Notes under the pieces: generated by a model
Told to the model about the DNA's origin: nothing
The model's input: the letters and a program-made list of their open reading frames with translations, nothing else
Databases searched by the model: none
In this document: positions 52,415 through 61,426 of the stretch, piece by piece
Position numbering within the stretch: the stretch's first letter is position 1
Layout of the letters: each line of letters opens with the position of its first letter
Assembly (NCBI GenBank): GCA_029261355.1
Contig: JAJDBM010000036.1
Coordinates: 1 to 64,000 of the forward strand
Length of the DNA stretch: 64,000 nt
Origin: Nitrospirales bacterium
Lineage (GTDB): Bacteria > Nitrospirota > Nitrospiria > Nitrospirales > UBA8639
Direction of reading: 5' to 3'
Position numbers and translations under genes: made by a program

Positions 52415-53245
52415 ATGCACTTTTTCAACATTCCCCTCATGACTATGCTCATACTCGCCATAACCTTTCCAACAATGGCCAATGCCGTTTCAACAACATT
52501 TCAGGATAATGATGCCGACATCAGCAAGACAGTTTCAGCCTTCCAGGCTGCCCTTGGGAATCCGAATAACGGAAATGCTCCTGGTCCTCTCGCGAACGGT
52601 CGACGACAAATTAACTGGGATGCTGGCATTGTTCCGTTTAACATGCCTGGAGATTTCTTCAATGCGAGAGTCACTCGTGGTGCAGTATTTAACTCAACAG
52701 GCGGATCACAGTTCCGTGTCAGTAATGATGGATTCGACAATAAGTTCAATTCGATTAATCCCACCTATTCAGATCAGTTTCAAACCTTTAGTGCGCCTCG
52801 TCTATTCACTCCATTTGGAACAAATATTCTCGACGTCAATTTCTTTGTGTCAGCTACCAATGTCCCTGCAACTGTCAGTGGATTCGGGGCCATCTTTACT
52901 GACGTAGACCTTCCAAACACAACAAAACTAGACTTCCTTGATTCAAGTGGGGCATCACTGCTCTCACTGTTTGCCCCAACTAATCCTCAAGGACTGTCGT
53001 TTATTGGCGCAACCTTTAGCACTGAACGCATCGCGCAGATCCGGATCACAAGTGGAAATACGGCGATCGGCCCAAATGATGACCCGATCAATGGCATCGA
53101 TATTGTCGTCTTAGATGACTTCCTATACGGTGAACCACAACCTGTCCCTGAACCGTCTACAATGCTCTTATTGGGGTCAGGAATCATTGGACTTGGCTTA
53201 TGGAAAAGAAAAACGAGAGGTGCGAACACATCAACAAAGCCATGA
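52415..53245 (+). CDS. PEP-CTERM sorting-domain protein
   Basis: The 276-residue exported protein starts with a signal peptide (LMTMLILAITFPTMANA) and ends with a PEP-CTERM tripartite signal: VPEPST, a helix (MLLLGSGIIGLGLW) and KRKTRG. Such tails are processed by an exosortase and link the protein to the cell envelope or exopolysaccharide. The mature region has no recognisable domain and is rich in Asn, Phe and Thr. AAAAGGAG lies before the ATG. It is followed by a clear terminator hairpin, so it is a single-gene unit. The exosortase is not in this window. Confidence 0.88.
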   Translation: MHFFNIPLMTMLILAITFPTMANAVSTTFQDNDADISKTVSAFQAALGNPNNGNAPGPLANGRRQINWDAGIVPFNMPGDFFNARVTRGAVFNSTGGSQFRVSNDGFDNKFNSINPTYSDQFQTFSAPRLFTPFGTNILDVNFFVSATNVPATVSGFGAIFTDVDLPNTTKLDFLDSSGASLLSLFAPTNPQGLSFIGATFSTERIAQIRITSGNTAIGPNDDPINGIDIVVLDDFLYGEPQPVPEPSTMLLLGSGIIGLGLWKRKTRGANTSTKP

Positions 53246-53283
53246 GCATCAACAAATAACTCTATCAGTCGCTCATTCAGTCA

Positions 53284-53317
53284 GAGCCTCATCGACATTC
53301 GGTGAGGCTCATTTTTA
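53284..53317 (+). terminator. intrinsic terminator after PEP-CTERM gene
   Basis: GAGCCTCA and TGAGGCTC form an eight-base stem around CGACATTCG-like loop bases, followed by ATTTTTAT. It is 38 bases after the stop codon of the PEP-CTERM gene. Confidence 0.8.
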
Positions 53318-53463
53318 TCCATTTCAGAGACTCACCTTCCCAAAAATTTCGTGATTGACCTTCTATGAAAAACTCGGCACAATCCCTCCACAGTCATGCG
53401 TGAATACGAATCATCGATTCTTACGGCTCCACAGACTTCTAGCTTTCATATCGGAAACCTTGC

Positions 53464-54081
53464 ATGTTACCCCCTTCTGGCACTCCACAAGTTAGGCCGG
53501 ATGAACAAACTGACTCAGTGAGTCGTTCCATAGACACACATGAATTAAAATACCGCTCCCTCCTTCAAGAAATGGCTTCTGGGAACGAGAAAGCACTGGC
53601 AGAGTTCTATCGATCTTTCGAAACACGAATTTATGCATTTGCCAAAATTCGTTTAAACGATTCTCATGAAGCTGCCGACCTACTCAATGACATTATGTGG
53701 GAAATTTGGCGAGGTGCGGGGAAATATGAGGGCCGATCGTCCGTGAGCACATGGGTATTTGGCATCGCTCATCATAAAGTCATTGATCGCATACGCAGCA
53801 AGAGTAAACATGTGATGGAGCCTTTAGAAAACACGGACACAGAAGCGTCAAATGAAGACCTACATGACCTTCTCACTCAAAAACAACTCGGCACCCATCT
53901 TCACTACTGCATAGAAAAGCTATCCACAGACCAACGACAAACCGTACATTTAGCATTCTTTGAAGACTTATCGTATCGAGAAATTGGAGGCATTGTGGGG
54001 AGGCCAGAAGGTACAATCAAAGCCCGTATGTTTCATGCCAAACAAGCACTCAAACGCTGCCTAGCAAGACGCATACGATAG
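53464..54081 (+). CDS. ECF-type RNA polymerase sigma factor
   Basis: The 205-residue sigma-70-family ECF factor has region 2 (FYRSFETRIYAFAKIRLND, ADLLNDIMWEIWRGAGKYEG, SVSTWVFGIAHHKVIDRIR) and region 4 (IEKLSTDQRQTVHLAFFED, LSYREIGGIVGRPEGTIKAR). An N-terminal extension of about 35 residues precedes region 2. It should direct polymerase to envelope- or secretion-linked genes nearby. It is 13 bases upstream of a zinc-finger anti-sigma gene and then a subtilase lipoprotein gene, forming one cassette. Confidence 0.92.
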   Translation: MLPPSGTPQVRPDEQTDSVSRSIDTHELKYRSLLQEMASGNEKALAEFYRSFETRIYAFAKIRLNDSHEAADLLNDIMWEIWRGAGKYEGRSSVSTWVFGIAHHKVIDRIRSKSKHVMEPLENTDTEASNEDLHDLLTQKQLGTHLHYCIEKLSTDQRQTVHLAFFEDLSYREIGGIVGRPEGTIKARMFHAKQALKRCLARRIR

Positions 54082-54094
54082 CAAACTGAAGAAT

Positions 54095-54709
54095 ATGACT
54101 GACGCACCAATAGAACAACCCACTCACCCAGACGAACTATTGCCCTGGTTTGTGAATGGCACTCTTTCTGATGTAGAACGACAGGTTGTCGAATTGCATC
54201 TTGAACGTTGTCCGCAATGCCACCAAGAAACCGTACTCCTGGAAAAAATGAGGACAGAAGTCAAAAACCTTCCAATTCAATCCCCAGGTGAACTTGGGCT
54301 CAATCGTCTTTTACACCAGGTTCGAGCTTCTCAACATATCTCAAACACTGAAGCCTTACCTCAAACCGGATGGTGGCGTACGGGGTTAGCCATCGCTGCG
54401 TCATTAATTATTTCCGTTCAAGCCGGACTACTCATTGATGCCTGGTACCTTTCAAGACCAATGGTACCGCTGGCAGGTCCACAACGACAGGAACCGGTCA
54501 TACAAGTCTCCTTCGTCTCAACGGCCACGGCCACAGAAATTCGTCAAATTATCAGCATTGTCCACGGCAATATTATTGAAGGCCCGAGTCCGTTAGGAAT
54601 CTATCGAATTCACCTCGATCTTGAATCATCTAACACCCAAGACGTTGAACAAATTATTCATCTGCTTCGTCAGGAATCAAATATTATCCAGCATGTGGCT
54701 CAAGATTAG
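54095..54709 (+). CDS. membrane anti-sigma factor with zinc finger and peptidase-inhibitor-like periplasmic domain
   Basis: The 204-residue protein has the ZAS/zf-HC2 motif HLERCPQC (His35, Cys39, Cys42). A transmembrane helix lies at about residues 96-115 (TGLAIAASLIISVQAGLLI), followed by a periplasmic domain. That domain (VSFVSTATATEIRQIISIVH, then IIEGPSPLGIYRIHLDLE) has the beta-alpha-beta look of subtilase prodomain or inhibitor-type folds. It would hold the ECF sigma factor at the membrane. The adjacent gene encodes a subtilase lipoprotein whose own N-terminal region looks similar, which suggests that the anti-sigma's sensor domain may interact with the protease. Confidence 0.85.
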   Translation: MTDAPIEQPTHPDELLPWFVNGTLSDVERQVVELHLERCPQCHQETVLLEKMRTEVKNLPIQSPGELGLNRLLHQVRASQHISNTEALPQTGWWRTGLAIAASLIISVQAGLLIDAWYLSRPMVPLAGPQRQEPVIQVSFVSTATATEIRQIISIVHGNIIEGPSPLGIYRIHLDLESSNTQDVEQIIHLLRQESNIIQHVAQD

Positions 54710-54725
54710 AGACGGAAACAACATT

Positions 54726-56108
54726 ATGGAATCGAGCATCCCAACATTTACAACATTCCCGTTTCTCTCCATCTTACTCTTCTGCTTAACCTCTTGTGCA
54801 ACACCACCGTCTCAAGAACCAGATCACGCTATAAAGAATCCACATGCCACCATCACTGTGGACTCTGAGGCCCCAACCACGATGAAGTTTGATCAGCTAC
54901 GAACGGGAGGCATACAAGACCACATTGATTTGGACGCGCTTGAACCAGGAGAGGTCTGCGTCATCAATGCTAATGAGACTGAGGCAAAAAAATTAGACCA
55001 ATTTGCACAGGCACGATATTACATCAAGAAAAAAAGACGCAGTCTGACGAGCCTTGGATTCATTATGAGCATCTTGCAGGTCCCACCTGGCACCACAGTG
55101 CAAGAAGGGATAGCCACGCTCCGACAAGAATTCCCCACACAAATCATTGATGCAAATCACCATTATTATTTGCAAGGCTTAACTGACGATACTGATCCAC
55201 GACGATATGGACAACGATTGGTCGGCTGGACGAAACAACACGTACATTGCACCAATCCCGACTTCTCGATTGGGATGATCGACACCCCCATTGATATCAA
55301 TCGTCTATCAAAAGATCATCAAACTATTCACACAGAATCGTTTTTATCTACACATGCCTCAAAAGCATCGAACCATCATGGAACCGCCATCGCCACTCTC
55401 CTGGTAGGGCAAAATCAATCTACAAACCATGCCTTACTCCCCAACGCTTCCCTGTTTGTCGCAGAAGCATTTCGACAAACCAAATCCGGCAACACTGAAG
55501 CAACCACCTGGAGTATTGTTCGAGCATTGGATTGGCTTGTCGATCAAAATGTACAGATCATTAATCTCAGCTTAGGTGGTCCACCCAATGCCTTACTCTC
55601 CCACGCCATCAACACCACACTCGGTCATAGCATCCCGATCGTGGCGGCGAGTGGAAATGCAGGACCACTAGGGCGACCAGCCTATCCGGCAGCACAACCT
55701 GGCGTCATAGCCGTCACAGCCTTAGACGCGAAACTGCACCCCTATCGACATGCAAACAGAGGACATTATATTACCTTTGCTGCTCCTGGAGTGGACATTT
55801 GGGTTCCGCATAAAAACGGCAACGGCGTCTTTAAATCAGGAACCTCGTTTGCCGCCCCCTTTGTCACCGCCGCCGCTGCTGCGATCAAACAATCCAACCC
55901 ACAGTGGACACCTAACCAAATCACTCACCAACTCGCCGTCACAGCAATGGATCTAGGCATCACAGGCAAAGATTCAACATTTGGTTGGGGACTCATTCAA
56001 ATCCCACGAACCTGTCAACACACATCCTCGTCCATTCACACGCAAACCGGTGACGTAATCTCTGAGGCGACGCTCAAAGCATCATTACTGTCAGACGGTC
56101 ACGAATAG
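54726..56108 (+). CDS. S8 subtilase lipoprotein
   Basis: The 460-residue serine protease starts with a lipobox signal peptide (FCLTSCATPP, Cys24). Residues about 110-150 (FIMSILQVPPGTTVQEGIATL) form a prodomain-like segment. The S8 catalytic triad is Asp186 (IGMIDTP), His218 (HHGTAIA) and Ser374 (SGTSFAAP), with the oxyanion Asn311 (AASGNAG). Chosen start at 54726: an upstream frame start at 54621 would overlap the anti-sigma gene and mask the lipobox. It should be anchored in the outer or inner membrane, facing the periplasm. It follows ECF sigma and anti-sigma genes, so it may degrade or sense envelope proteins as part of the signalling cassette. Confidence 0.9.
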   Translation: MESSIPTFTTFPFLSILLFCLTSCATPPSQEPDHAIKNPHATITVDSEAPTTMKFDQLRTGGIQDHIDLDALEPGEVCVINANETEAKKLDQFAQARYYIKKKRRSLTSLGFIMSILQVPPGTTVQEGIATLRQEFPTQIIDANHHYYLQGLTDDTDPRRYGQRLVGWTKQHVHCTNPDFSIGMIDTPIDINRLSKDHQTIHTESFLSTHASKASNHHGTAIATLLVGQNQSTNHALLPNASLFVAEAFRQTKSGNTEATTWSIVRALDWLVDQNVQIINLSLGGPPNALLSHAINTTLGHSIPIVAASGNAGPLGRPAYPAAQPGVIAVTALDAKLHPYRHANRGHYITFAAPGVDIWVPHKNGNGVFKSGTSFAAPFVTAAAAAIKQSNPQWTPNQITHQLAVTAMDLGITGKDSTFGWGLIQIPRTCQHTSSSIHTQTGDVISEATLKASLLSDGHE

Positions 56109-56358
56109 TACTAACAACCCTTCCCTCAACTCCAACAGCTCAACAATCATTTGCCAACAACGGACGAGTCCACCCAAGGACGGGTTCACCAATCAATACT
56201 CCATTGCATGGTGTGATCATTTTATAGAAATAATCACAACCAATTCTTCTCGCCTTTCGACTTACCCAACAACACCATTCAATCGCAATGGATTTCACGG
56301 TGAAGTGACAAGCATTCACTCATCACTTCAATCACAAGTCATTAGCAAGGAGGATGAC

Positions 56359-57261
56359 ATGACCCACACAACATTCACATCAGTATTAACCGCAATGGCA
56401 TTGTTAGCTGGATTGGGGATGACAGATCTAGCGGATGCAGGAAAATGGAAAAAACGAAACAACATTCGAATCCAAAACATCATCCAAGGGACTGATCTCA
56501 ATAATTCAAACAACCCCACCGTTCAACCACAAAATAACGCATTGGCTGGAAACGGTCGTGATCAGACCCAACAATCTGGGGACGTCTTACGTGGAACACA
56601 CAAAGACGATCTCATTATTGGCAGGCTTGGATCTGATGTCATGGTGGGAAATCGAGGCAACGATGTCTTAATTGGCGGCACAGAAGATTTCAGTGCCAAT
56701 AATCGTGATCGCGCGTTTGGCGGCCGAAACAATGACATCTTTATGTGGGCGCCTGGAGACGGCTCTGACCGATTTGAAGGAGGCCCAGGTCGCGATGCCG
56801 TCCTATTTGGCTTAATCGGGGAGATCGGTGAAAATCAAGAAATTCAATTCAAAGTTGACCTCCCAAACACTCCAGACACCGGAGATTCTGATCCAATTTT
56901 CCTGAATTCATTCACGAACCTCCCCTTAATGAATGTCAGCAAATCGCCAGGATTTTGTGAAGTGGTTGACGGATCAAATGCAGTAAATGGGAAAGAAGCG
57001 TTGGATGAACTTGATGTCGATCATTTAGTGAAGTTTTTTATTCGTGCCGCAGCTGATGCGTTTGAGAGCGGACTCCAAGACATAGACAATGGCCTTCGCG
57101 TGACACTTCATCTGAAAGACGTTGAAACATTAGTTTGCACCAATCGTGAAGGCGACTCGATTCAAGTCTATGACCTGACCCAAGAACCAGCACAACTCAT
57201 CGACATTGAGGATATTAAAAACAATAAACTCAGAAACCGTATCAAAGCTATCGTCTTTTAA
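56359..57261 (+). CDS. secreted protein with RTX-type calcium-binding repeats
   Basis: The 300-residue protein has a signal-like hydrophobic N-terminus (MALLAGLGMTDLADAG). A nonapeptide RTX repeat region follows: GTHKDDLIIGRLGSDVMVGN, GNDVLIGG and FGGRNNDIFMWAPGDGSDRF. The C-terminal half is acidic with no recognised domain. RTX repeats bind calcium and fold outside the cell. Unlike type I-secreted RTX toxins it has a Sec-type N-terminal signal and only a short repeat run. No HlyB/HlyD genes are near. AAGGAGGA lies close to the ATG at 56359; the frame from 56305 has no ribosome site. Confidence 0.83.
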   Translation: MTHTTFTSVLTAMALLAGLGMTDLADAGKWKKRNNIRIQNIIQGTDLNNSNNPTVQPQNNALAGNGRDQTQQSGDVLRGTHKDDLIIGRLGSDVMVGNRGNDVLIGGTEDFSANNRDRAFGGRNNDIFMWAPGDGSDRFEGGPGRDAVLFGLIGEIGENQEIQFKVDLPNTPDTGDSDPIFLNSFTNLPLMNVSKSPGFCEVVDGSNAVNGKEALDELDVDHLVKFFIRAAADAFESGLQDIDNGLRVTLHLKDVETLVCTNREGDSIQVYDLTQEPAQLIDIEDIKNNKLRNRIKAIVF

Positions 57262-57343
57262 CGAAAGCTGCCAAGAAGACTGTGGCTGACCAACTGGTCA
57301 ACCACAGTCTTTCCCTCATACTCCAGCAGCACAGGAGGATAGA

Positions 57344-57847
57344 ATGTTACCGTTCATGTCTTATTTCATCATCACTCTCAGCCTCATCACTTCACTCTCA
57401 CCATGCAAAGCTGAGGTTTATCTTACAAAGGAAAAATTAACTGTTGATATTCACAACACGACGATGAATGATGTCTTGGAGGATATTCGTCACCAAGGTC
57501 ATTTCACTATCGTGGCCTTGGAAGAAACAAAGATTGGGAATGTACGAATATCTAAAAAGTTTTGGAATCTGCCTCTTGAAGCCGGTCTCGCTCGACTCCT
57601 CACTGGATGGAATTACGGAATAAATCGGAATGAATCGACTGGGAAAATCTCTACACTGTACCTCGTGTCTCAACGAACGGACTCCTCAAGCGTATCGCCC
57701 CCACAACCTCACTCAACAACCCAACAATCAAATCCCAACGCCAATGTCACACAGAGTCAACTGGCCACCTTGGATGAAACCCATGACGACTCTGAATTTC
57801 TTGATACACAGGAAGATGAAGAATACGATGAGTTTCTCAATGAATAA
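57344..57847 (+). CDS. small secreted STN/secretin-like domain protein
   Basis: The 167-residue protein has a signal peptide (IITLSLITSLSPCKAE) and one small alpha/beta domain with LTVDIHNTTMNDVLEDIRHQ, FTIVALEETKIGNVRISKKF and LPLEAGLARLLTGWNYGI. This order of motifs resembles the secretin/TonB short N-terminal (STN) domain, which binds signal or partner proteins. A polar, acidic tail follows (DDSEFLDTQEDEEYDEFL). AGGAGGATAG lies before the ATG. It follows the RTX protein gene and may belong to the ECF cassette. A free STN domain without barrel or FecR partner is unusual. Confidence 0.72.
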   Translation: MLPFMSYFIITLSLITSLSPCKAEVYLTKEKLTVDIHNTTMNDVLEDIRHQGHFTIVALEETKIGNVRISKKFWNLPLEAGLARLLTGWNYGINRNESTGKISTLYLVSQRTDSSSVSPPQPHSTTQQSNPNANVTQSQLATLDETHDDSEFLDTQEDEEYDEFLNE

Positions 57848-57882
57848 ACTGTTCTAAAGAAAAAGGTCTGTAAGGCCTAACA

Positions 57883-57923
57883 TGAAGGGCCTGTGTTGGG
57901 ATGTCCCCAACACAGGCCCTTCA
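57883..57923. terminator. strong convergent hairpin
   Basis: TGAAGGGCCTGTGTTGGG pairs with CCCAACACAGGCCCTTCA as a perfect 18-base stem with a five-base loop. It lies between the convergent STN-like gene and a small secreted-protein gene. Neither side has a long U-run, so it could be a bidirectional terminator or an RNA-stability element. Confidence 0.75.
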
Positions 57924-57965
57924 TATAAGAAAATACGTATTGTTCAGAAAGTAATAAAAAGTGGG

Positions 57966-58235
57966 TTACTTTCCAATCATACTTCCCTGAACATCGTCAA
58001 TTTTCTCATTAATTTTCTCTTTAGCCTGGGATTGAATTTTTTCAGGCATACTTTCTTCTTTGGCTTCTCCCTTGGCTTCTTTAATCTTATCTTCTCCCTC
58101 AGTGGTCATATTTTTGAGGGTGGTCGTCGCTTTTTCCATTTCCCCTTTACCCATGCCAAGATCAAGGGCAGATGATACTCCATGTCCCCCCAATATGAAT
58201 AATCCGAAAAGTAATGCTGCGCATACATGTTTCAT
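57966..58235 (-). CDS. small secreted Lys/Glu-rich helical protein
   Basis: The 89-residue protein has a signal peptide (CAALLFGLFILGGHGVSSA). The mature part is predicted helical and rich in Lys and Glu (KATTTLKNMTTEGEDKIKEA, then PEKIQSQAKEKINEKI). GGAGGTG lies before the ATG. The repetitive KxxE pattern resembles late-embryogenesis-abundant or hydrophilin-like stress proteins, but that is only a resemblance. No other family recognised. Confidence 0.65.
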   Translation of the reverse strand: MKHVCAALLFGLFILGGHGVSSALDLGMGKGEMEKATTTLKNMTTEGEDKIKEAKGEAKEESMPEKIQSQAKEKINEKIDDVQGSMIGK

Positions 58236-58518
58236 CCAACACCTCCATAGAATGCGGTCGGCCCAAAAATAAATGTGAAAGGGGGATGCCCTTAGTCTGT
58301 CATTCTCTTTCTCAAAAAGTCAACGAAACCCTCACCGGCTCCTCTTCATCAGAAATCACATCTCATAAATCGAGTCATCTTTATCCGCTACACCACATAC
58401 TCCAACCACAAAAAAAATGTTTTGTGACAGAAGGCCTGTCTCACAGTACAATCATAATAACATTTCTTAAACGCCAACCCCGATAGCCCATCACTCTATA
58501 GACCTCATAGGAGTAACT

Positions 58519-60348
58519 ATGCCCTATCAACCCATTGAAAATTATGGACTTATCGGCAATATGCGCACGTCTGCCTTGGTTGGTATGAATGGCTCGATCG
58601 ATTGGTTTTGTTATCCCCACTTTGACTCTCCCAGTGTCTTTGCCGCGGTGCTCGACGACAAAAAAGGGGGCACATTCTCAATTGCGCCCACCTCCAGCAA
58701 GGTCACAAACAAACAATATTACTGGCCGGACACCAATGTGCTTGTGACTCGATTCCTTTCACCGCAGGGCGTTAGTCGAGTGATTGATTTTATGCCCGTG
58801 GGATTTCGGTCAAGTCAGAGTCATCCCAATGGACTCATTCGTCGTGTGCAAGCCATTCGTGGAAACATGGAATTCCGGGTCATCTGTCAACCAGGCTTTA
58901 ATTATGCCCGAGACTCACATACAACCAAGATCGCTGAACATGGGGCCATTTTTGAATCTTCCAGCCTCTCCCTCCATCTGGGAACTAACATCCCCCTTAC
59001 ACAAGAGAACAATGGAGTCGTTGCCGTGTTTACTCTCAAAGAAGGCGAAGAAGTGGATTTCTCGCTTCAAGAATTCCATCAAGGAGAGGATGAAGAGCTC
59101 GCGTTTTCAGTACATCACGCTGAAGATCTGTTCACACAAACCGTTGCCTATTGGCGTCGCTGGCTATCCAAATGTACCTACACCGGTCGATGGCGAGAAA
59201 TGGTTCACCGATCAGCCTTGGCACTAAAGTTGTTAACCTTCGAACCGACGGGAGCCATTGTCGCCTCACCCACCTGCAGCTTGCCAGAAGGAATTGGGGG
59301 AGAACGGAATTGGGACTATCGTTACACATGGATTCGCGATGCAGCCTTTACAATTTATGGGCTACTACGAATTGGGTTTACCGATGAGGCTGCACAGTTT
59401 ATGCATTGGCTCGAAGCACGGTGTCACGAATTAAACCCCGACAGTTCTTTGCAAATTATGTATGGCATCGACGGGCGTCACACCCTTACCGAAGAAACAC
59501 TTGACCATTTAGACGGGTATAAAGGCTCCAAACCCGTGAGAGTCGGAAATGGCGCTTACAATCAATTGCAATTAGATATCTATGGAGAACTCTTAGACTC
59601 CGTGTATCTCTACAACAAATACGGCACACCCATTTCCTATGACCTCTGGACACATCTCCGCCGTCTAATCAATTGGGTCTGTGATAATTGGCAACGCACG
59701 GATGAGGGAGTATGGGAAGTACGAGGCGGACAGCAACATTTCGTCTACTCAAAACTCATGTGCTGGGTCGCTCTCGATCGCGGCATTCGTCTGGCTGACA
59801 AACGATCATTTCCCGCTGATCGCGATCGTTGGCTCACAACACGAGATATGATTTATGAAGAAATTATGGAGAAAGGCTGGAATACGACACGTCAGGCCTT
59901 TATCCAACGATATGGAAATGATTCATTAGATGCGGCCAATCTCATGCTCTCACTTGTCTTTTTTGTCTCTCCCACCGACCCTCGCATGCTAAAAACGCTT
60001 GACGCCATCAATCGATCACCCGACGAGGGAGGCCTGGTTTCAAACGGCTTAGTCTACCGCTACAATATTTCGGAAACTGAAGACGGGCTGAAGGGAGAAG
60101 AAGGCACCTTTAATATCTGTACGTTCTGGCTCGTTGAAGCCATGACTCGAGCAGGCAAGGTGGATCGCGGACGCCTCGACGAAGCACGCCTCCTTTTCGA
60201 ACAAATGCTGGGATATGCCAATCACCTTGGACTCTTTGCGGAAGAGACCGGCCATCACGGCGAAGCTCTTGGTAACTTCCCTCAAGCCTTCACGCATCTC
60301 GCTCTTATTAGTGCGGCATTTAATCTTGATCGAGCCTTGGGAAAATAA
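58519..60348 (+). CDS. GH15 glycoside hydrolase (glucoamylase/trehalase-like)
   Basis: The 609-residue protein has the GH15 N-terminal beta-sandwich start ([42 protein letters not shown]) in pieces: [15 protein letters not shown] and [16 protein letters not shown]. The (alpha/alpha)6 barrel follows: [40 protein letters not shown] with catalytic-region residues, and [20 protein letters not shown] with the second acidic region. Length is normal for the bacterial glucoamylase/trehalase group. GGAGTAAC lies before the ATG. No glycogen or trehalose genes are adjacent, so the sugar substrate is unresolved. No signal peptide is seen; it should be cytoplasmic. Confidence 0.92.
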   Translation: MPYQPIENYGLIGNMRTSALVGMNGSIDWFCYPHFDSPSVFAAVLDDKKGGTFSIAPTSSKVTNKQYYWPDTNVLVTRFLSPQGVSRVIDFMPVGFRSSQSHPNGLIRRVQAIRGNMEFRVICQPGFNYARDSHTTKIAEHGAIFESSSLSLHLGTNIPLTQENNGVVAVFTLKEGEEVDFSLQEFHQGEDEELAFSVHHAEDLFTQTVAYWRRWLSKCTYTGRWREMVHRSALALKLLTFEPTGAIVASPTCSLPEGIGGERNWDYRYTWIRDAAFTIYGLLRIGFTDEAAQFMHWLEARCHELNPDSSLQIMYGIDGRHTLTEETLDHLDGYKGSKPVRVGNGAYNQLQLDIYGELLDSVYLYNKYGTPISYDLWTHLRRLINWVCDNWQRTDEGVWEVRGGQQHFVYSKLMCWVALDRGIRLADKRSFPADRDRWLTTRDMIYEEIMEKGWNTTRQAFIQRYGNDSLDAANLMLSLVFFVSPTDPRMLKTLDAINRSPDEGGLVSNGLVYRYNISETEDGLKGEEGTFNICTFWLVEAMTRAGKVDRGRLDEARLLFEQMLGYANHLGLFAEETGHHGEALGNFPQAFTHLALISAAFNLDRALGK

Positions 60349-60886
60349 CGACTCGGCACAATTCCTCACCAACCACGACCATGATATGAGCAACTAAACT
60401 GTCCTTTCCAACGATTGCGGCATCACCCTCGTGCTCGCCCCCCCCATGTATGGAATGATACATTACGGTATTATGGGCGTGAATTCCTTTCACTCACGAA
60501 AAAACACTGGGTTTTTGAGGTGCCCTACAAAACGGTGTGATCGTAATCGACGAAAATTTATTTCATATCACTATACGAGAGAGATGACACAGACAACACT
60601 CATTGCTATCTTCTAGCTGTAAGAAAGAAGAAGGGAACCAGGCTATCAGAATTCTCCCGCAATTTATTTCCAGTTTGAATGATTCTGAACTTCAGAATAA
60701 GCTAAGTCTTTTGCATCGACTAGACTGCTAAAGGATGATTTCTGAGTTTTAACCCACTCGCAAAACCCCAATCACGATTCATTTCCTATTCATAAATAAC
60801 TCCCAAGAATTTGCATGAATGAAAATTTATTGTTTATATTCACTATGTGTTTCCAAAATGCTTTCCTCAGATAAGATTTTAACCAT
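60349..60886. other. gap after GH15 gene, with an eight-C tract
   Basis: About 540 bases lack a supported gene. A run of eight C lies at 60438-60445. Short frames around 60450-60680 look partly protein-like but are broken by stops in every frame, so they may be a decayed remnant of unknown origin. No strong promoter or hairpin was picked out by eye. Confidence 0.35.
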
Positions 60887-61420
60887 ATGGACTATCGAGC
60901 AACGTTTTACAGAACATTGGGTACTCTGGCCTGTCTGATCTGCTTGACACCCTCGCCATATGCATATAGTGAATTAGTCTTGGACCATAGTCCAAAGCTT
61001 GTTGTAGGCTGGATTGAACTGGTTCAAATTCACCCAGAAAACATTCTACTTCATGCTAAGGTTGATACAGGGGCTGATACCTCTTCACTGAATGTGACAA
61101 ATCTAGAGGAAGTTGTAAAGGAATCGGAACGGTGGGTGAAATTTACCGTAACAACAAGAGAAGGGCAAAGTGTTAATCTTAAAAAGCCGGTTCATCGTTA
61201 TGTGCGCATCAAGCGAAAAGGAGCTGAATCGCAACGACGACCAGTTGTCAAGCTTGATCTTTGTTTAGGAAATATTCTCCGAAAAAATACACAAGTCAAC
61301 CTAACCAGTCGAAAAAACTTTAAATACAACATGTTAATTGGTAGAAGTTTCCTAAAACGTCATGCCGTTGTCGATTCGACAAATACTTATAAACATGAGC
61401 CCAATTGTATAAAACAGTAG
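60887..61420 (+). CDS. retropepsin-like zinc/aspartic protease (RimK-associated type)
   Basis: The 177-residue exported protein has a signal peptide (LGTLACLICLTPSPYAYS) and a retropepsin-like domain with the active-site loop HAKVDTGADTSSLN. The C-terminal IGRSFLKRHAVVDST follows. The family is known as putative ATP-dependent zinc protease and often sits with RimK-like ligases. The start has no strong ribosome site. It is six bases upstream of the transglutaminase-like/7TM gene. In this gene trio it may process the peptide product or a target of the amide ligase. Confidence 0.85.
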   Translation: MDYRATFYRTLGTLACLICLTPSPYAYSELVLDHSPKLVVGWIELVQIHPENILLHAKVDTGADTSSLNVTNLEEVVKESERWVKFTVTTREGQSVNLKKPVHRYVRIKRKGAESQRRPVVKLDLCLGNILRKNTQVNLTSRKNFKYNMLIGRSFLKRHAVVDSTNTYKHEPNCIKQ

Positions 61421-61426
61421 GACTTT

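Noticed and set aside
21743-57261. HlyC-like protein as the activator of the RTX-repeat protein
   Set aside because: The two genes are about 34 kb apart on opposite strands, the HlyC-like protein lacks catalytic residues, and the RTX protein has a Sec-like signal and no pore-forming domain.
60445-60680. Possible protein remnant after the GH15 gene
   Set aside because: All frames are interrupted and no family could be named, so it is only noted in the gap entry.
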